Below, piece after piece: positions 48,218-56,967 of a stretch of 64,000 nt of DNA. The translations under genes and the position numbers were made by a program. Position 1 is the stretch's first letter, and every line of letters starts with the position of its first letter. Under the pieces are notes generated by a model. It saw only the letters and a program-made list of their open reading frames with translations. It searched no databases and was not told where the DNA came from. This DNA is from Pseudomonadales bacterium (lineage in GTDB: Bacteria > Pseudomonadota > Gammaproteobacteria > Pseudomonadales > UBA7239), in the NCBI GenBank assembly GCA_028280345.1, contig JANQLY010000002.1, positions 186,001 through 250,000 on the forward strand, given 5' to 3'.

Positions 48218-48901
48218 CTAGAAAGGAAGAAATACCATTGATGCGCTGGAGTGAACAAGGAAGTTAATCGAGCGCGAATCCCGATCTGCAATTACTTTGG
48301 CGAGAATATCCTGCTGGCCGATCATCTTTCCATATAAACGCTCGAAGCTGGTGTTATCGATGGTGCCGTTGGTGTGGCTAGTAATCAGAAACGGATCGCC
48401 ATTGGATTTGCGCCGGGCTTTTAGTTGCCAGCTCATTATCTCGATATTGCGTGCGCTTGTATAAAGTTTGTTGGGATCAAGACTGTCAGTGAAATAAAAC
48501 TCTTCCTTGTAGTCGTAGGAATGGCGCATCATGCCAACGAGACCGACCATCAGAGCAAAGACGCGGTCACCTGTGTATTCTTCGCGGAATGCGAGGTTCA
48601 TCGCATCAATTTCCTCGAGGTTGAGTAACTCCTCAAATTGTAGCCGCCCTTTAGTATTAAAAATCAGGTCGATACGCTCTTCCATGGTAGGAGGGGTTTC
48701 ACCTGGTGCCTTGGTAAGCTCGATTGGGTTGCGTTTGTAAAGTTTGGTGGCCAGTGACTTCATATAAGCATTCATTTGCTGAATATGCTGGTCGGTGGCG
48801 AGGTCAGTATCGCTTTTAGCGAGGTCGCCAATCTCAAAATTGGCACAGCCAACAGCGAGAGTGCAAAAGATCAGCAGGCAGAGTCGGCGAATCATTGGCA
48901 A
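48218..48901 (-). CDS. Predicted lipoprotein of unknown function
   Basis: The 227-residue product has a lipoprotein signal: basic MPMIRR, hydrophobic LCLLIFCTLA and lipobox VGC, with Phe after Asn at +3, suggesting outer-membrane sorting. The mature part is mostly helical, with QQMNAYMKSLATKLYKRNP, then EERIDLIFNTKGRLQFEELL, and ends in SINFLVHSSASMVFLPF. Similar proteins of about this size occur widely in pseudomonad-like bacteria without assigned function. Its stop lies 6 bp from that of the convergent carbonic anhydrase gene. Confidence 0.65.
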   Translation of the reverse strand: MPMIRRLCLLIFCTLAVGCANFEIGDLAKSDTDLATDQHIQQMNAYMKSLATKLYKRNPIELTKAPGETPPTMEERIDLIFNTKGRLQFEELLNLEEIDAMNLAFREEYTGDRVFALMVGLVGMMRHSYDYKEEFYFTDSLDPNKLYTSARNIEIMSWQLKARRKSNGDPFLITSHTNGTIDNTSFERLYGKMIGQQDILAKVIADRDSRSINFLVHSSASMVFLPF

Positions 48902-48967
48902 CCATGTCCGTAGAAGTTGCCGTATTCTACAAAATTAAATCGACCCCTTGAAGGTGTATTCGTAGTG

Positions 48968-49663
48968 TTACGACTCTACACCAACCCGATTGCTGCCATA
49001 GCTGTAGGCGACGATTGCACTTAACTCGCACAGATGGCGCCCGGATTCTTCGAGTAGCTGGTTAAAAAACTGTTGGGTATTATTTAATGCGCTTTTGGTA
49101 TTGATGCCCGTATCAATAACCTTATTGGCGCGTAGAAAGCCTTCCACATCACGGGTGAGTAAAAATGTATCCTTGCCGAGCGTACGCAGGGCATAGGGGC
49201 CGGTATTGCCGCCGAGTCGGCAGCCATGTTTTTTCAGGTAAGACCAAAGTCCGACAATATCATCTACCGGCCAGTCGGCGATAAATTTGGCGAATGACCC
49301 CCCTTCGCGACGACGCGTGTCATCGATCATAAAAGCGTTTTCGCGAATCGCCCAGATTTTCTTCAGATTGCGAATCAGGCGTTTATCCTGGGCTCGTTGT
49401 TCAAGCATCTCGTCGGGCATCATCAGCAACTTATCGATATCAAAACCCCAGAATAACTCTTCATAGTTTGGCCATTTGTTCTCCACCACTTTCCAGACAA
49501 AACCGGATTGGAAAATTTTCTTGCTGAATTCCGACAAATATTCCGCATCATTTTTTTTTGCAAGCTTCGCCCGGGACAGGGGTTTGCTCAGCAGTGCTTC
49601 CAGGTTTTTATCTCCACCCTTGCGTTTGGCGGCCTTGCTGTAGATGGTTGCGTATTTTGGCAT
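48968..49663 (-). CDS. DNA-3-methyladenine glycosylase I (Tag)-like protein
   Basis: From ATG 49663 the product is 231 residues beginning MPKYATIYSKAAKRKGG; a longer open frame to 49798 enters tRNA-flanking repeats and is probably not translated. The central part, FSKKIFQSGFVWKVVENKWP, then FWGFD, and RNLKKIWAIRENAFMI, aligns with the E/F..QaGLSW..IL.Kr..FR.AF pattern of the Tag/HhH glycosylase family. The canonical N-terminal CW zinc site of Tag is absent, so this belongs to a diverged subgroup. Alkyl-base removal from DNA is inferred, not shown. Confidence 0.65.
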   Translation of the reverse strand: MPKYATIYSKAAKRKGGDKNLEALLSKPLSRAKLAKKNDAEYLSEFSKKIFQSGFVWKVVENKWPNYEELFWGFDIDKLLMMPDEMLEQRAQDKRLIRNLKKIWAIRENAFMIDDTRRREGGSFAKFIADWPVDDIVGLWSYLKKHGCRLGGNTGPYALRTLGKDTFLLTRDVEGFLRANKVIDTGINTKSALNNTQQFFNQLLEESGRHLCELSAIVAYSYGSNRVGVES

Positions 49664-49842
49664 TGGTATCTCTGGTGCAATTGAATTTGGCCAGCATACA
49701 GTATCATCAATAACAAAGGCGAGTTTTGCTTTAGAAACCGCGTACCCGTCGCGTGGCTGGGCTATTTTGGAAATAGACAAAGCATGTCTTTGTCCCAAAA
49801 TAGCGCCTTTTGCGTGTACGCCAAAAGGCAGGCTTCAACAGA

Positions 49843-50063
49843 CAAGTAATCAATAACGACGAAGCAGTAAAGAGAGAAATACAGTAAATAACGAATGGCA
49901 CGCCCGGCAGGGTCGTTTCGGTAGAAGGCAAAGCATGGCTTTGCCACGAAAGACGCCACGCGCGTACCCGCCGCGTGGCCGGAAATCCAACGGGCAAGTA
50001 ATCAATAACGACGAAGCAGTAAAGAGAGAAATACAGTAAATAACGAATGGCACGCCCGGCAGG
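49843..50063. repeat. 69-bp direct repeat including the tRNA-Arg 3' end
   Basis: 49843-49911 and 49995-50063 are identical (offset 152). The second copy ends inside tRNA-Arg; the first therefore carries a detached copy of the tRNA 3' tail (TGGCACGCCCGGCAGG) plus its trailer. Between them lies a segment with the hairpin GGCAAAGC/GCTTTGCC. A related segment (GCGTACCCGTCGCGTGGC) occurs again near 49740. Confidence 0.9.
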
Positions 50064-50124
50064 ATTCGAACCTGCAACCAACGGGTTCGAAGCCCGGTAC
50101 TCTATCCAGTTGAGCTACGGGCGC
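50048..50124 (-). tRNA. tRNA-Arg(UCG)
   Basis: 77 nt on the minus strand: acceptor GCGCCCG/CGGGCGT, D-arm with GCTCAACTGGATAGAG, anticodon loop CTTCGAA (anticodon TCG, for CGA codons), T-arm GGTTCGAATCC, discriminator G and encoded CCA. The top pair of the anticodon stem is a mismatch (C-T), otherwise the cloverleaf is regular. Confidence 0.92.
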
Positions 50125-50161
50125 GTAACGTCTGGACTTGCCTGGTTGGCAGTGGGGCAGA

Positions 50162-50167
50162 ATTATA
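50162..50167 (-). promoter_or_regulatory. Extended -10 element of the tRNA-Arg promoter
   Basis: On the minus strand TGGTATAAT lies about 40 bp before the tRNA 5' end: a perfect -10 with the TGn extension. The -35 region is only TTTTAT-like. Confidence 0.5.
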
Positions 50168-50204
50168 CCACCATTTATCAATTATAAAATTATTGGATCA
50201 GTAC

Positions 50205-52130
50205 TCAGGCGGGTATTGGTTCAATGGAATCTTCGCTATCAATGGCAGCGCTTTTTACGATTTTACCTTTGATCCAGCTACCGCCGTCCGGATCTTGCAG
50301 AAAGTCGCCGGCACCGCCACTGTGAAAAATGTTTAGTAACTGGCGTATTTTTATAAATGCAGTGTCTGGCGGTAGTTGCATGCTTTCGAGATGTTGTTTG
50401 ACAAGTTCTGCGTTGAAGTTAAGTTCGGCATCGAAGGTTTGTTTGCTTCCGGTGCGTGGACAGAACAGTTCATCAATAAGTACAGTTTTGAGCAATTTAT
50501 CGCGTATATTTGCCGGGCAATCTTCAAGTAACTGCGGCAAGACGGTAAGTATATGCTGGAAACAAGCTTCGCGATGTTCAAGCAGGGTCAGATAAAGTGT
50601 CGCGCGGTTTTCATACACCACGAGTCTGTCATCCCAGTCGAGCTCAGGTAGCTTGTCGCGAAACGCATCCACAAGATTGTGTAACAGGCCGCGTAAAATC
50701 GCACCGAGAGTTTTGTTAACAGTTTCGATGCCAAGCAAGGCGAGGTAGCGTGTTGTAAGCGGTAGTAAATAGCCATGTACAAAGATGATGTAGGAAGAAA
50801 TTAGAAAATAACCCTCCATGCCTTCTTCTTCGCTAAAGGTATGACAGCCAATGACATATTCACCGTGGGCCTTGCCGTAGCCGGCAACGGGAACAGTTTT
50901 AATCCGATACTGCTCGCGCTTTTCGTAGAATTCTGTGCCCGGCAGCAAGGTGTAACCGAAGATATTTACATTCGGGAATACTTTTAGCAGCTCGTTAAGG
51001 TTGCTTTCAAAGTCGCGCAGATTGTCTCCCGGCAGTCCCCAGATCAGCTCGCCGGCAATGGGTACACCTTCCTCGGCCATTTGTTTGGCTATCGGTTCGT
51101 ACTGATTAGCTTTCATGTTTTCCCGGTGGCTAAGCTCCAGGGCGAGTGGTGTGAGAGTTTGCAGGGCAAGTTGGTAGTGGGGTAACAGCTCATGGGCGTG
51201 TAACAGACGCACAATGCTCTGTACCTGTTTGCTGTGGTTTTTCGACCAACTGGTGGCAAACGAACTCGGTAGTCCGTATTTCTGTTTAAGTTCAACAAGT
51301 AGTTCGGCTTTTTGTAAGTCAGTTTTTAATGCACCGTAGTTGGAATCGGCGAGCCAGATATCCTTGATGCCGGCTTTGACAATGGTTTCCCAGTCGCGGC
51401 GAATTCGTTCCATGGAAAACTGCAACATCTTTGTGCCAATTGCCCCGGTACCCCATTCACAGAATGCACATTTGTAGGGGCAGCCGCGTGAGGTTTCGTA
51501 GGAAATGGCTTCATACAATGGTTGGCCATCGTTATCAGTTAGCGGTAGTACATCCAGAGCAGAGGGAATACTGTCCAGGTTGCGAATCCGGTCACGTGCA
51601 GCGGTCTTTGCCATCTCTCCGTGGCTGTTGAGCCAGGCAATACCCGGTACCTGCTGCCACAGGGGGGTAATGGTTTCAGTTTGCTGGAACGCATTAATCA
51701 ATTCGCTAAAGGTTTGTTCTCCTTCGCCAAGTACGACAATATCTATTGCTTCGTCAAACAGATAATCTTCTGCCTGTTGCACATGGGGGCCGCCGGCAAT
51801 GATTATCAGTTGCGGGCAGTGTTGTTTAAGGGTGGCAGCGAGTTGGAGAAAGCCCGCGGCATTCCAGGTGTAAAAACTCAGGCCCGCAAGCGGAGGAAAG
51901 GCTGTGGATTGATTTGCGGTAGAGATGAGCTTTTCCAAGCGTCCATCATTTTGCCACTGTTCAATTTCCTCATCGTGGTGGAAATGAATCAGCTCAAACT
52001 GTGTGTTGGAGGGGCGTTGTCCGTAAGCCTGATAGTATGCCTGCAAGGTTGCGGTGGTGGTCGGCGGCCCCTGAAACTGGTCGGAATCCATACTGAAAAG
52101 CCAGATAGGCTGGGTCGGAGCGCTGGTCAT
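50205..52130 (-). CDS. B12-binding domain radical SAM protein
   Basis: The 641-residue cytosolic protein has an N-terminal cobalamin-binding-like Rossmann domain (LIIIAGGPHVQQAEDYLFDEA and IDIVVLGEGEQTF). The radical SAM core follows, with SRGCPYKCAFCEWG (the CxxxCxxC motif binding the 4Fe-4S cluster, about residues 215-222) and later IWLADSNYGAL and GELIWGLPGDN. The last 200 residues form a helical C-terminal domain. Such class B enzymes often methylate or rearrange unactivated carbons; the substrate is unknown. A 222-bp gap separates it from the divergent TPR/beta-barrel gene. No partner biosynthetic genes are obvious. Confidence 0.88.
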   Translation of the reverse strand: MTSAPTQPIWLFSMDSDQFQGPPTTTATLQAYYQAYGQRPSNTQFELIHFHHDEEIEQWQNDGRLEKLISTANQSTAFPPLAGLSFYTWNAAGFLQLAATLKQHCPQLIIIAGGPHVQQAEDYLFDEAIDIVVLGEGEQTFSELINAFQQTETITPLWQQVPGIAWLNSHGEMAKTAARDRIRNLDSIPSALDVLPLTDNDGQPLYEAISYETSRGCPYKCAFCEWGTGAIGTKMLQFSMERIRRDWETIVKAGIKDIWLADSNYGALKTDLQKAELLVELKQKYGLPSSFATSWSKNHSKQVQSIVRLLHAHELLPHYQLALQTLTPLALELSHRENMKANQYEPIAKQMAEEGVPIAGELIWGLPGDNLRDFESNLNELLKVFPNVNIFGYTLLPGTEFYEKREQYRIKTVPVAGYGKAHGEYVIGCHTFSEEEGMEGYFLISSYIIFVHGYLLPLTTRYLALLGIETVNKTLGAILRGLLHNLVDAFRDKLPELDWDDRLVVYENRATLYLTLLEHREACFQHILTVLPQLLEDCPANIRDKLLKTVLIDELFCPRTGSKQTFDAELNFNAELVKQHLESMQLPPDTAFIKIRQLLNIFHSGGAGDFLQDPDGGSWIKGKIVKSAAIDSEDSIEPIPA

Positions 52131-52352
52131 GACGATACTGGCCTAAATCGTTATTAAAAATATGGTTGTTATATGAATTCCACAGCGCATTGTACTGTAA
52201 TTTGTTTTGAAATCCTGCCTGTTGTGACCGAAAGCAGGACATATTCTGTATATCCTGCGGGGATATTGGCATAATGTCCGGATTCATTTATTGGGGGCCG
52301 GGTGTTTGAACATCTGGCCGGATCATAAGGTGGAGTATCCGGGAGTGAGAGC

Positions 52353-53699
52353 TTGAGTATGAGAGCAGGCAAAAGATTGGTAGCGGCGGTTCTGGCAGCG
52401 ATATTGATGTGCTCTGCGGTGGCCGTATCCTATGCTGAAGAGTCTATATCGCAGGAAGAGAGTTGGCAGGAACTGTCGCGCCTGCTGAAACTGGCGCGTT
52501 ATGAAGAGGCCTGGGTTGAGGCGGAATCATTGGCATGGGAGTGGGAAGGAGAATCGCAATTTGATTTGTTGATGGGTCTTTCCGCTTATCACACACAGCG
52601 CTACTACGAAGCGGTGTTTGCTTTGGAACGTGTAGTTCATGCTGAACCAGAGAATATGTATGCGCGCTTTGTATTGGCAAAGAGTTATTACGAGCTTGGC
52701 GATATGGACAGTGCGCAGAAAGAATTTAAAATCGTTAAAGCGAATAACCCACCTGTGGATGTTGCACGTGAGTTAAACACCTATCTCACTCGCCTCGGTG
52801 TTGAAGGAGATAGAAAGAGCACACTACTAGGTTATATCGAAGGCTATATCGGCCACGACGACAATATTAATCGTGCAACCGCTGACAAAACGGTTTCTTT
52901 TCCATCCTTACCACCGGGAAGTATTGTTGAGATCAATGATCTTGCGCGTAAAAAGTCCGATATGTATACCACGCTTGGTGGTGGTTTGAGTTATTACCAG
53001 CCATTAAAGAGTGGCCTCGGCTTAACGGTCAAAGGTTCATTAACGCATAAGGACAATTTCTCTTCCGATGAGTTTGATGAGGGGATTATCAAACTGCGCG
53101 CTGATATGAATAAAACTCATAATCGTGATACCTGGCGCCTCGGGCTTGCTGGTCAGAATTACCGCCTTGACAGCTCTTCCTATTCGAATATCGCAGGTTT
53201 GTACGGCGACTGGTTGCGCAATGGTTTGGGTGGTTGGGACTACACACTGGGCTTATCGTATAACGATATCAGTTATCCGGATCAGGAGCTGTTTGATGTG
53301 CAGCAGTATTATCTGAATGGTTCCGTGCGCCGCCGCTGGGGAAGAACCTATCACACACTTGGTTTGATGTTTGGTGATGAAAAGGCACGCAATGATGCGG
53401 GTAAGCACAATGCGCGTGACTCCACGATTCTGTTCTATGATTACAGTATTTACCTTGATCCGCGCAATAGTTTGCAGGCGCGTCTGATTTATAACGACAG
53501 TGAGCGCGACGAGGCTGATCCGGTATTCCAGGTTGTACGGGAAGATGAATTTCTCGGCGCGATGATGATCTGGAATTTGCAATACAATCCGCAGTTGTTA
53601 ATCAATACACGGCTCGGTTACTCCGATAATGACAGTGAGATCAGTTTGTATTCCTATGATCGCAGTTATCTTGAAACCGGTGTTAAATATACATTCTAG
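52353..53699 (+). CDS. TPR protein with C-terminal outer-membrane beta-barrel (Slam/DUF560-like)
   Basis: The 448-residue product starts at TTG 52353, 7 bp after GGGAG; an ATG two codons later is the alternative. The signal peptide ends at SYA before EESISQEE. Residues about 35-150 are TPR-like helix pairs (YYEAVFALERVVHAEPENMYARFVLAKSYYELG). From about 165 the sequence is a beta-barrel (YIEGYIGHDDNINRAT) with repeated amphipathic strands and aromatic ends, closing in YLETGVKYTF. Periplasmic TPR plus barrel is the architecture of surface lipoprotein assembly modifiers, but related barrels have other roles. The FecR-domain gene follows after 38 bp, suggesting one operon. Confidence 0.72.
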   Translation: MSMRAGKRLVAAVLAAILMCSAVAVSYAEESISQEESWQELSRLLKLARYEEAWVEAESLAWEWEGESQFDLLMGLSAYHTQRYYEAVFALERVVHAEPENMYARFVLAKSYYELGDMDSAQKEFKIVKANNPPVDVARELNTYLTRLGVEGDRKSTLLGYIEGYIGHDDNINRATADKTVSFPSLPPGSIVEINDLARKKSDMYTTLGGGLSYYQPLKSGLGLTVKGSLTHKDNFSSDEFDEGIIKLRADMNKTHNRDTWRLGLAGQNYRLDSSSYSNIAGLYGDWLRNGLGGWDYTLGLSYNDISYPDQELFDVQQYYLNGSVRRRWGRTYHTLGLMFGDEKARNDAGKHNARDSTILFYDYSIYLDPRNSLQARLIYNDSERDEADPVFQVVREDEFLGAMMIWNLQYNPQLLINTRLGYSDNDSEISLYSYDRSYLETGVKYTF

Positions 53700-53737
53700 T
53701 ATGAAGTGAGAAACTCGAAGGCAGAGACAGAGAGGAT

Positions 53738-54589
53738 ATGACAATGAAAATAAAATCATGGGTAATAGGCAGTGTGCTGCTGTGTTGTCTGCTGCCATTG
53801 TCGTCGGTATGGGCTGCGAATGAAGCTGCTGTTGGCAAGGTATTAATGGCGGTGGGCGATGTTTATGCGCGTGACGGGAGTGATGAGCGGTCATTAAAGC
53901 GGCGTTCAAAAGTATATGAAGGTGATGTGTTGGTTACCGGAGAATCAGGTCAGGCACAGGTGCGTATGAAGGATGGTGCATTAATCGCCTTGGGTGAAAA
54001 TACTGTATTTGAGGTCAAGGCTTATAGCTATGATGAAGCAGAACAGGATGACAAGGTTGTTTTGTCTGTTCTCAAGGGTGGATTGCGCAGCATTACTGGC
54101 AAGGTGGAGAAGTCTGCCTACACAATGGAGACACCGGTAGCCACATTGGGTATTCGTGGAACCGTGTTTGATATTTATGTCGGTGCGGATGGTTCAACCA
54201 CGGTTATTCTGCGTGAAGGTGGCGTGGATGTTACCGGTCAGGTTGGTGAACAGATATTGCTAAATCTGGCGGGTTTGTCGACAGTGGTCAATCAGGGGCA
54301 AGCGCCGACGCAACCGGCACCGGCACCGGCAGAAGTGCAACAATATTTGCAAAGTATTTTACCGGTTCCTGCGGATGATGCGAGCTGGCAGGAGAGCCCG
54401 GATGCGGGAACCACGATTATCACTATTGATGTGGATACCACAGATATTCTGCTCAACCCGAATGTAAATACTCAGCCACCGACAACGAATGATACCGGTA
54501 TTCCGCCGGTTGAAGTCACGCCTCCACCTGAGCCGCCGGAGCCTCCTCCGCGTGAGGAAGAGGGAGGAGAATACGAGATGCCGCTTTAA
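53738..54589 (+). CDS. Exported FecR-domain protein
   Basis: The 283-residue protein has a signal peptide with cleavage near VWA. The FecR domain spans about residues 45-165: EGDVLVTGESGQAQVRMKDG, then ALIALGENTVFEV, LKGGLRSITGKV and ETPVATLGIRGTVFDIYVG, the last being the family's most typical block. A Pro/Ala linker and a Pro/Thr/Glu-rich tail (PPPEPPEPPPREEEGGEYEM) follow. Unlike classic FecR it has no cytoplasmic anti-sigma part or internal membrane span and is fully periplasmic. Stand-alone FecR proteins of this type often neighbour CHASE2-cyclases, as here (convergent gene 22 bp away). Confidence 0.85.
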   Translation: MTMKIKSWVIGSVLLCCLLPLSSVWAANEAAVGKVLMAVGDVYARDGSDERSLKRRSKVYEGDVLVTGESGQAQVRMKDGALIALGENTVFEVKAYSYDEAEQDDKVVLSVLKGGLRSITGKVEKSAYTMETPVATLGIRGTVFDIYVGADGSTTVILREGGVDVTGQVGEQILLNLAGLSTVVNQGQAPTQPAPAPAEVQQYLQSILPVPADDASWQESPDAGTTIITIDVDTTDILLNPNVNTQPPTTNDTGIPPVEVTPPPEPPEPPPREEEGGEYEMPL

Positions 54590-54611
54590 GTCGTCGCTTA
54601 TTGTCGGTTAT

Positions 54612-56909
54612 TTATTTGGAATCGTGTTTCCAGACACCCTGCCAGTCTTCGGCTGGTGGGGTGATTTCAAAGTCGTTGATACGATTAATATATATCCAGT
54701 AAAGCTTTTCGGCACTGCTGTCTGCAACGACCAGTTCATTAAAGAATTCTTTTGCCTCTGACCAGTTCTGTGCAAGGTAGGCTTTTCTTGCGCTGTGGTA
54801 TTTTTCAACTTGTGATAGAAGCTGTTCATCAGCCTGATCTCTGAGGCATAGTGGCTCGAAAACCCGCACTGGCTCGGCACGGCCTTTTACCTGAATATAG
54901 TCCACTTCGCGACATACATAAGCCTGTTCAATGCCGGAAAGAGTGGATTCGCTTACCAGCAATTTACTGCCGTAAAATTTGGTAATACTTTCAAGTCGCG
55001 AGCCGAGATTAACGGCATCGCCGAGGACTGTATAAGCGCGGCGATAGGTGGAACCCATATCACCGACATTCATCATGCCGGTATTTATGCCAATGCCGAT
55101 GTTGGCAGCAGGGTAACCGAGCTCGCGAAAGGTTTCCTTCATGGCCTCGGTTTTTTCCAACATTAGTAGCGCTGAATTAATTGCGTGTTGTTGCTGTTCG
55201 TCGTCATCCAGTGGTGCGCCCCAAAAAGCCATGATCATGTCGCCAACATATTTATCGATCGTACCTTGTTGGGAAAAGATGATTTCCGTCATTGGCGTAA
55301 AGTAGCGATTGAGAAAATCTTTAAGCTGATTTGCCGTGAGATCTTCGGAAATGCTGGTAAAGCTGCGAATGTCACAAAACAGTACTGTCATCTGTTTGGT
55401 TTCGCCATCAAAGGTGAGTGCATCCGGGGTGTTGATCAGTTTATCGATATGGGCAGGCGCCACATATTGACCAAACATGGAATGTATCTGATCTTTTTGT
55501 TGGGAAGCGAAGAAAAAGCCGTAGGTCATATAGGCTCCATAGATCAGAATGACTTCTGCCAGTGGTCCTGACAGTGGCAAGTTAATATTCTGTGTATGCC
55601 AAAGCCAGAAGTTAAAACCGAGTAGCAGGGTAATACTGCCCAGACCGGTCAGTGTCATAGTAATGGGGCCGCAGAGAGGAAAGACAATATTTAAAAACAG
55701 GAACAACGCGAGAATGGCAATAATGTTAAAGCCGGTGGCCCAGTCCGGTTCATAGGGAATATCACCGGTGAGCAGGGTGTCAATAATGGTTGCCTGTGCT
55801 TCAACTCCCGGATATTCAATACCGACGGGGGTGCTGCGCAAATCAAACAGGCCTATGGCGGTGGTGCCGACAATTGCAATTGCACCTTCCAGTTCGGAAG
55901 GATCAACGTTGCCGTTCAATACGTCAGCTGCGGAAAAGTAGCGATAACTGCCTCGTGGACCGCGGTAAGGAACGATGATATGGCCACTGATGTCAGTGGG
56001 GAGCACCTGATTGTCGAGTCTGATGGTTTGCACATAGTGAATGCCTTCGCTGGCAGCAGTTTCAATAAAGGCTTCATCGGTCAGGTTGTAGGCCATGGCA
56101 GTTTGCAGGGCGAGGCTTGCCTGCAAACGGTTTTTATATTGGAACACCAATGGTGCGCGGCGGAAAATACCGTCGATATCGGGTTTGCCATTAATAAATC
56201 CCTCGGCGAGTACATTTTGCTGCAATATTGGAATATTGGCGGTGTAGCCTGTCATTTCATCAATATGGGTGTCCCGGGGGTTGGCAGTATCAAGTACCAG
56301 ATTGGATGAAGGCAAAGTAGAGCTGGTGATATTGTTCCCTTCATGCAGGATGTAGCCAAGGATAATATCGTACTCGCTAAATGTTTGAGCGAGGATGCGA
56401 TCGTAGTCAAAGGCATCTTCCAGCTGATTGACTTGTGCTGCCGTAGTAGGGTTGTTTTCAGCAAGCGCTGCACCCAGTGTAGTGGCAATATTTGTAGAAG
56501 GTTCGGAAAAAACTACATCAAAGGCAATAACCGCTACGCCGGCATCAATGAGCTGTTGTGTCATATCGGCGATAGTTTTTCTATCCCAGGGCCAGTGGCC
56601 GACTTCCTTGAGACTATTTTCATCAATATCAACAATAATAACCTTGTGTGAGCTCTGTTGTGGTTCGCGGTGCTGCAGGGAAAAATTAAAGCGAATGTCA
56701 TAGAGCAGCAGGTCGAGGCGGTAGTTGATCGTATGAATCAGTGAGTTGGAGGGAAACTGCGCTGCGACAATTATCACAGTAAAAATAATGGAAATCAGAA
56801 TGGTCCAGGCGGCGCGATCAAATTTTTCCCGGGTACGTGACACAGTAGTGATCCAGGTCCGTGGTGATAATTGAGTTTCGATTATAAACGACTCATTGGC
56901 ATCGGGCAT
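54612..56909 (-). CDS. CHASE2-domain adenylate cyclase (class III)
   Basis: The 765-residue inner-membrane receptor has an N-terminal cytoplasmic stub and one membrane span (about 32-52, AAWTILISIIFTVIIVAAQF). A large periplasmic CHASE2 sensor domain (about 60-390) follows, with VIIVDIDENSLKEVGHWPWDR, the family's hallmark. Then come three close membrane spans (about 395-470) and a class III cyclase domain (about 505-690). Cyclase elements MTVLFCDIRSFTSISEDL (metal Asp), GDMIMAFWGAP (second metal Asp) and VLGDAVNLGSRLES favour ATP over GTP. It would convert a periplasmic signal, perhaps from the FecR/TPR neighbours, into cAMP. Its 5' end is divergent from the HD-GYP gene. Confidence 0.92.
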   Translation of the reverse strand: MPDANESFIIETQLSPRTWITTVSRTREKFDRAAWTILISIIFTVIIVAAQFPSNSLIHTINYRLDLLLYDIRFNFSLQHREPQQSSHKVIIVDIDENSLKEVGHWPWDRKTIADMTQQLIDAGVAVIAFDVVFSEPSTNIATTLGAALAENNPTTAAQVNQLEDAFDYDRILAQTFSEYDIILGYILHEGNNITSSTLPSSNLVLDTANPRDTHIDEMTGYTANIPILQQNVLAEGFINGKPDIDGIFRRAPLVFQYKNRLQASLALQTAMAYNLTDEAFIETAASEGIHYVQTIRLDNQVLPTDISGHIIVPYRGPRGSYRYFSAADVLNGNVDPSELEGAIAIVGTTAIGLFDLRSTPVGIEYPGVEAQATIIDTLLTGDIPYEPDWATGFNIIAILALFLFLNIVFPLCGPITMTLTGLGSITLLLGFNFWLWHTQNINLPLSGPLAEVILIYGAYMTYGFFFASQQKDQIHSMFGQYVAPAHIDKLINTPDALTFDGETKQMTVLFCDIRSFTSISEDLTANQLKDFLNRYFTPMTEIIFSQQGTIDKYVGDMIMAFWGAPLDDDEQQQHAINSALLMLEKTEAMKETFRELGYPAANIGIGINTGMMNVGDMGSTYRRAYTVLGDAVNLGSRLESITKFYGSKLLVSESTLSGIEQAYVCREVDYIQVKGRAEPVRVFEPLCLRDQADEQLLSQVEKYHSARKAYLAQNWSEAKEFFNELVVADSSAEKLYWIYINRINDFEITPPAEDWQGVWKHDSK

Positions 56910-56967
56910 GGTTTTTGTCGCGGGAGTCGTTTATATTAACGCGAGTCCCGCAAACAGGCATTCGCTT

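Noticed and set aside
49664..49798. N-terminal extension of the Tag-like protein
   Set aside because: The added 45 codons are made of the tRNA-Arg-associated repeat DNA; MPKYATIYSK at 49663 is the natural protein start.
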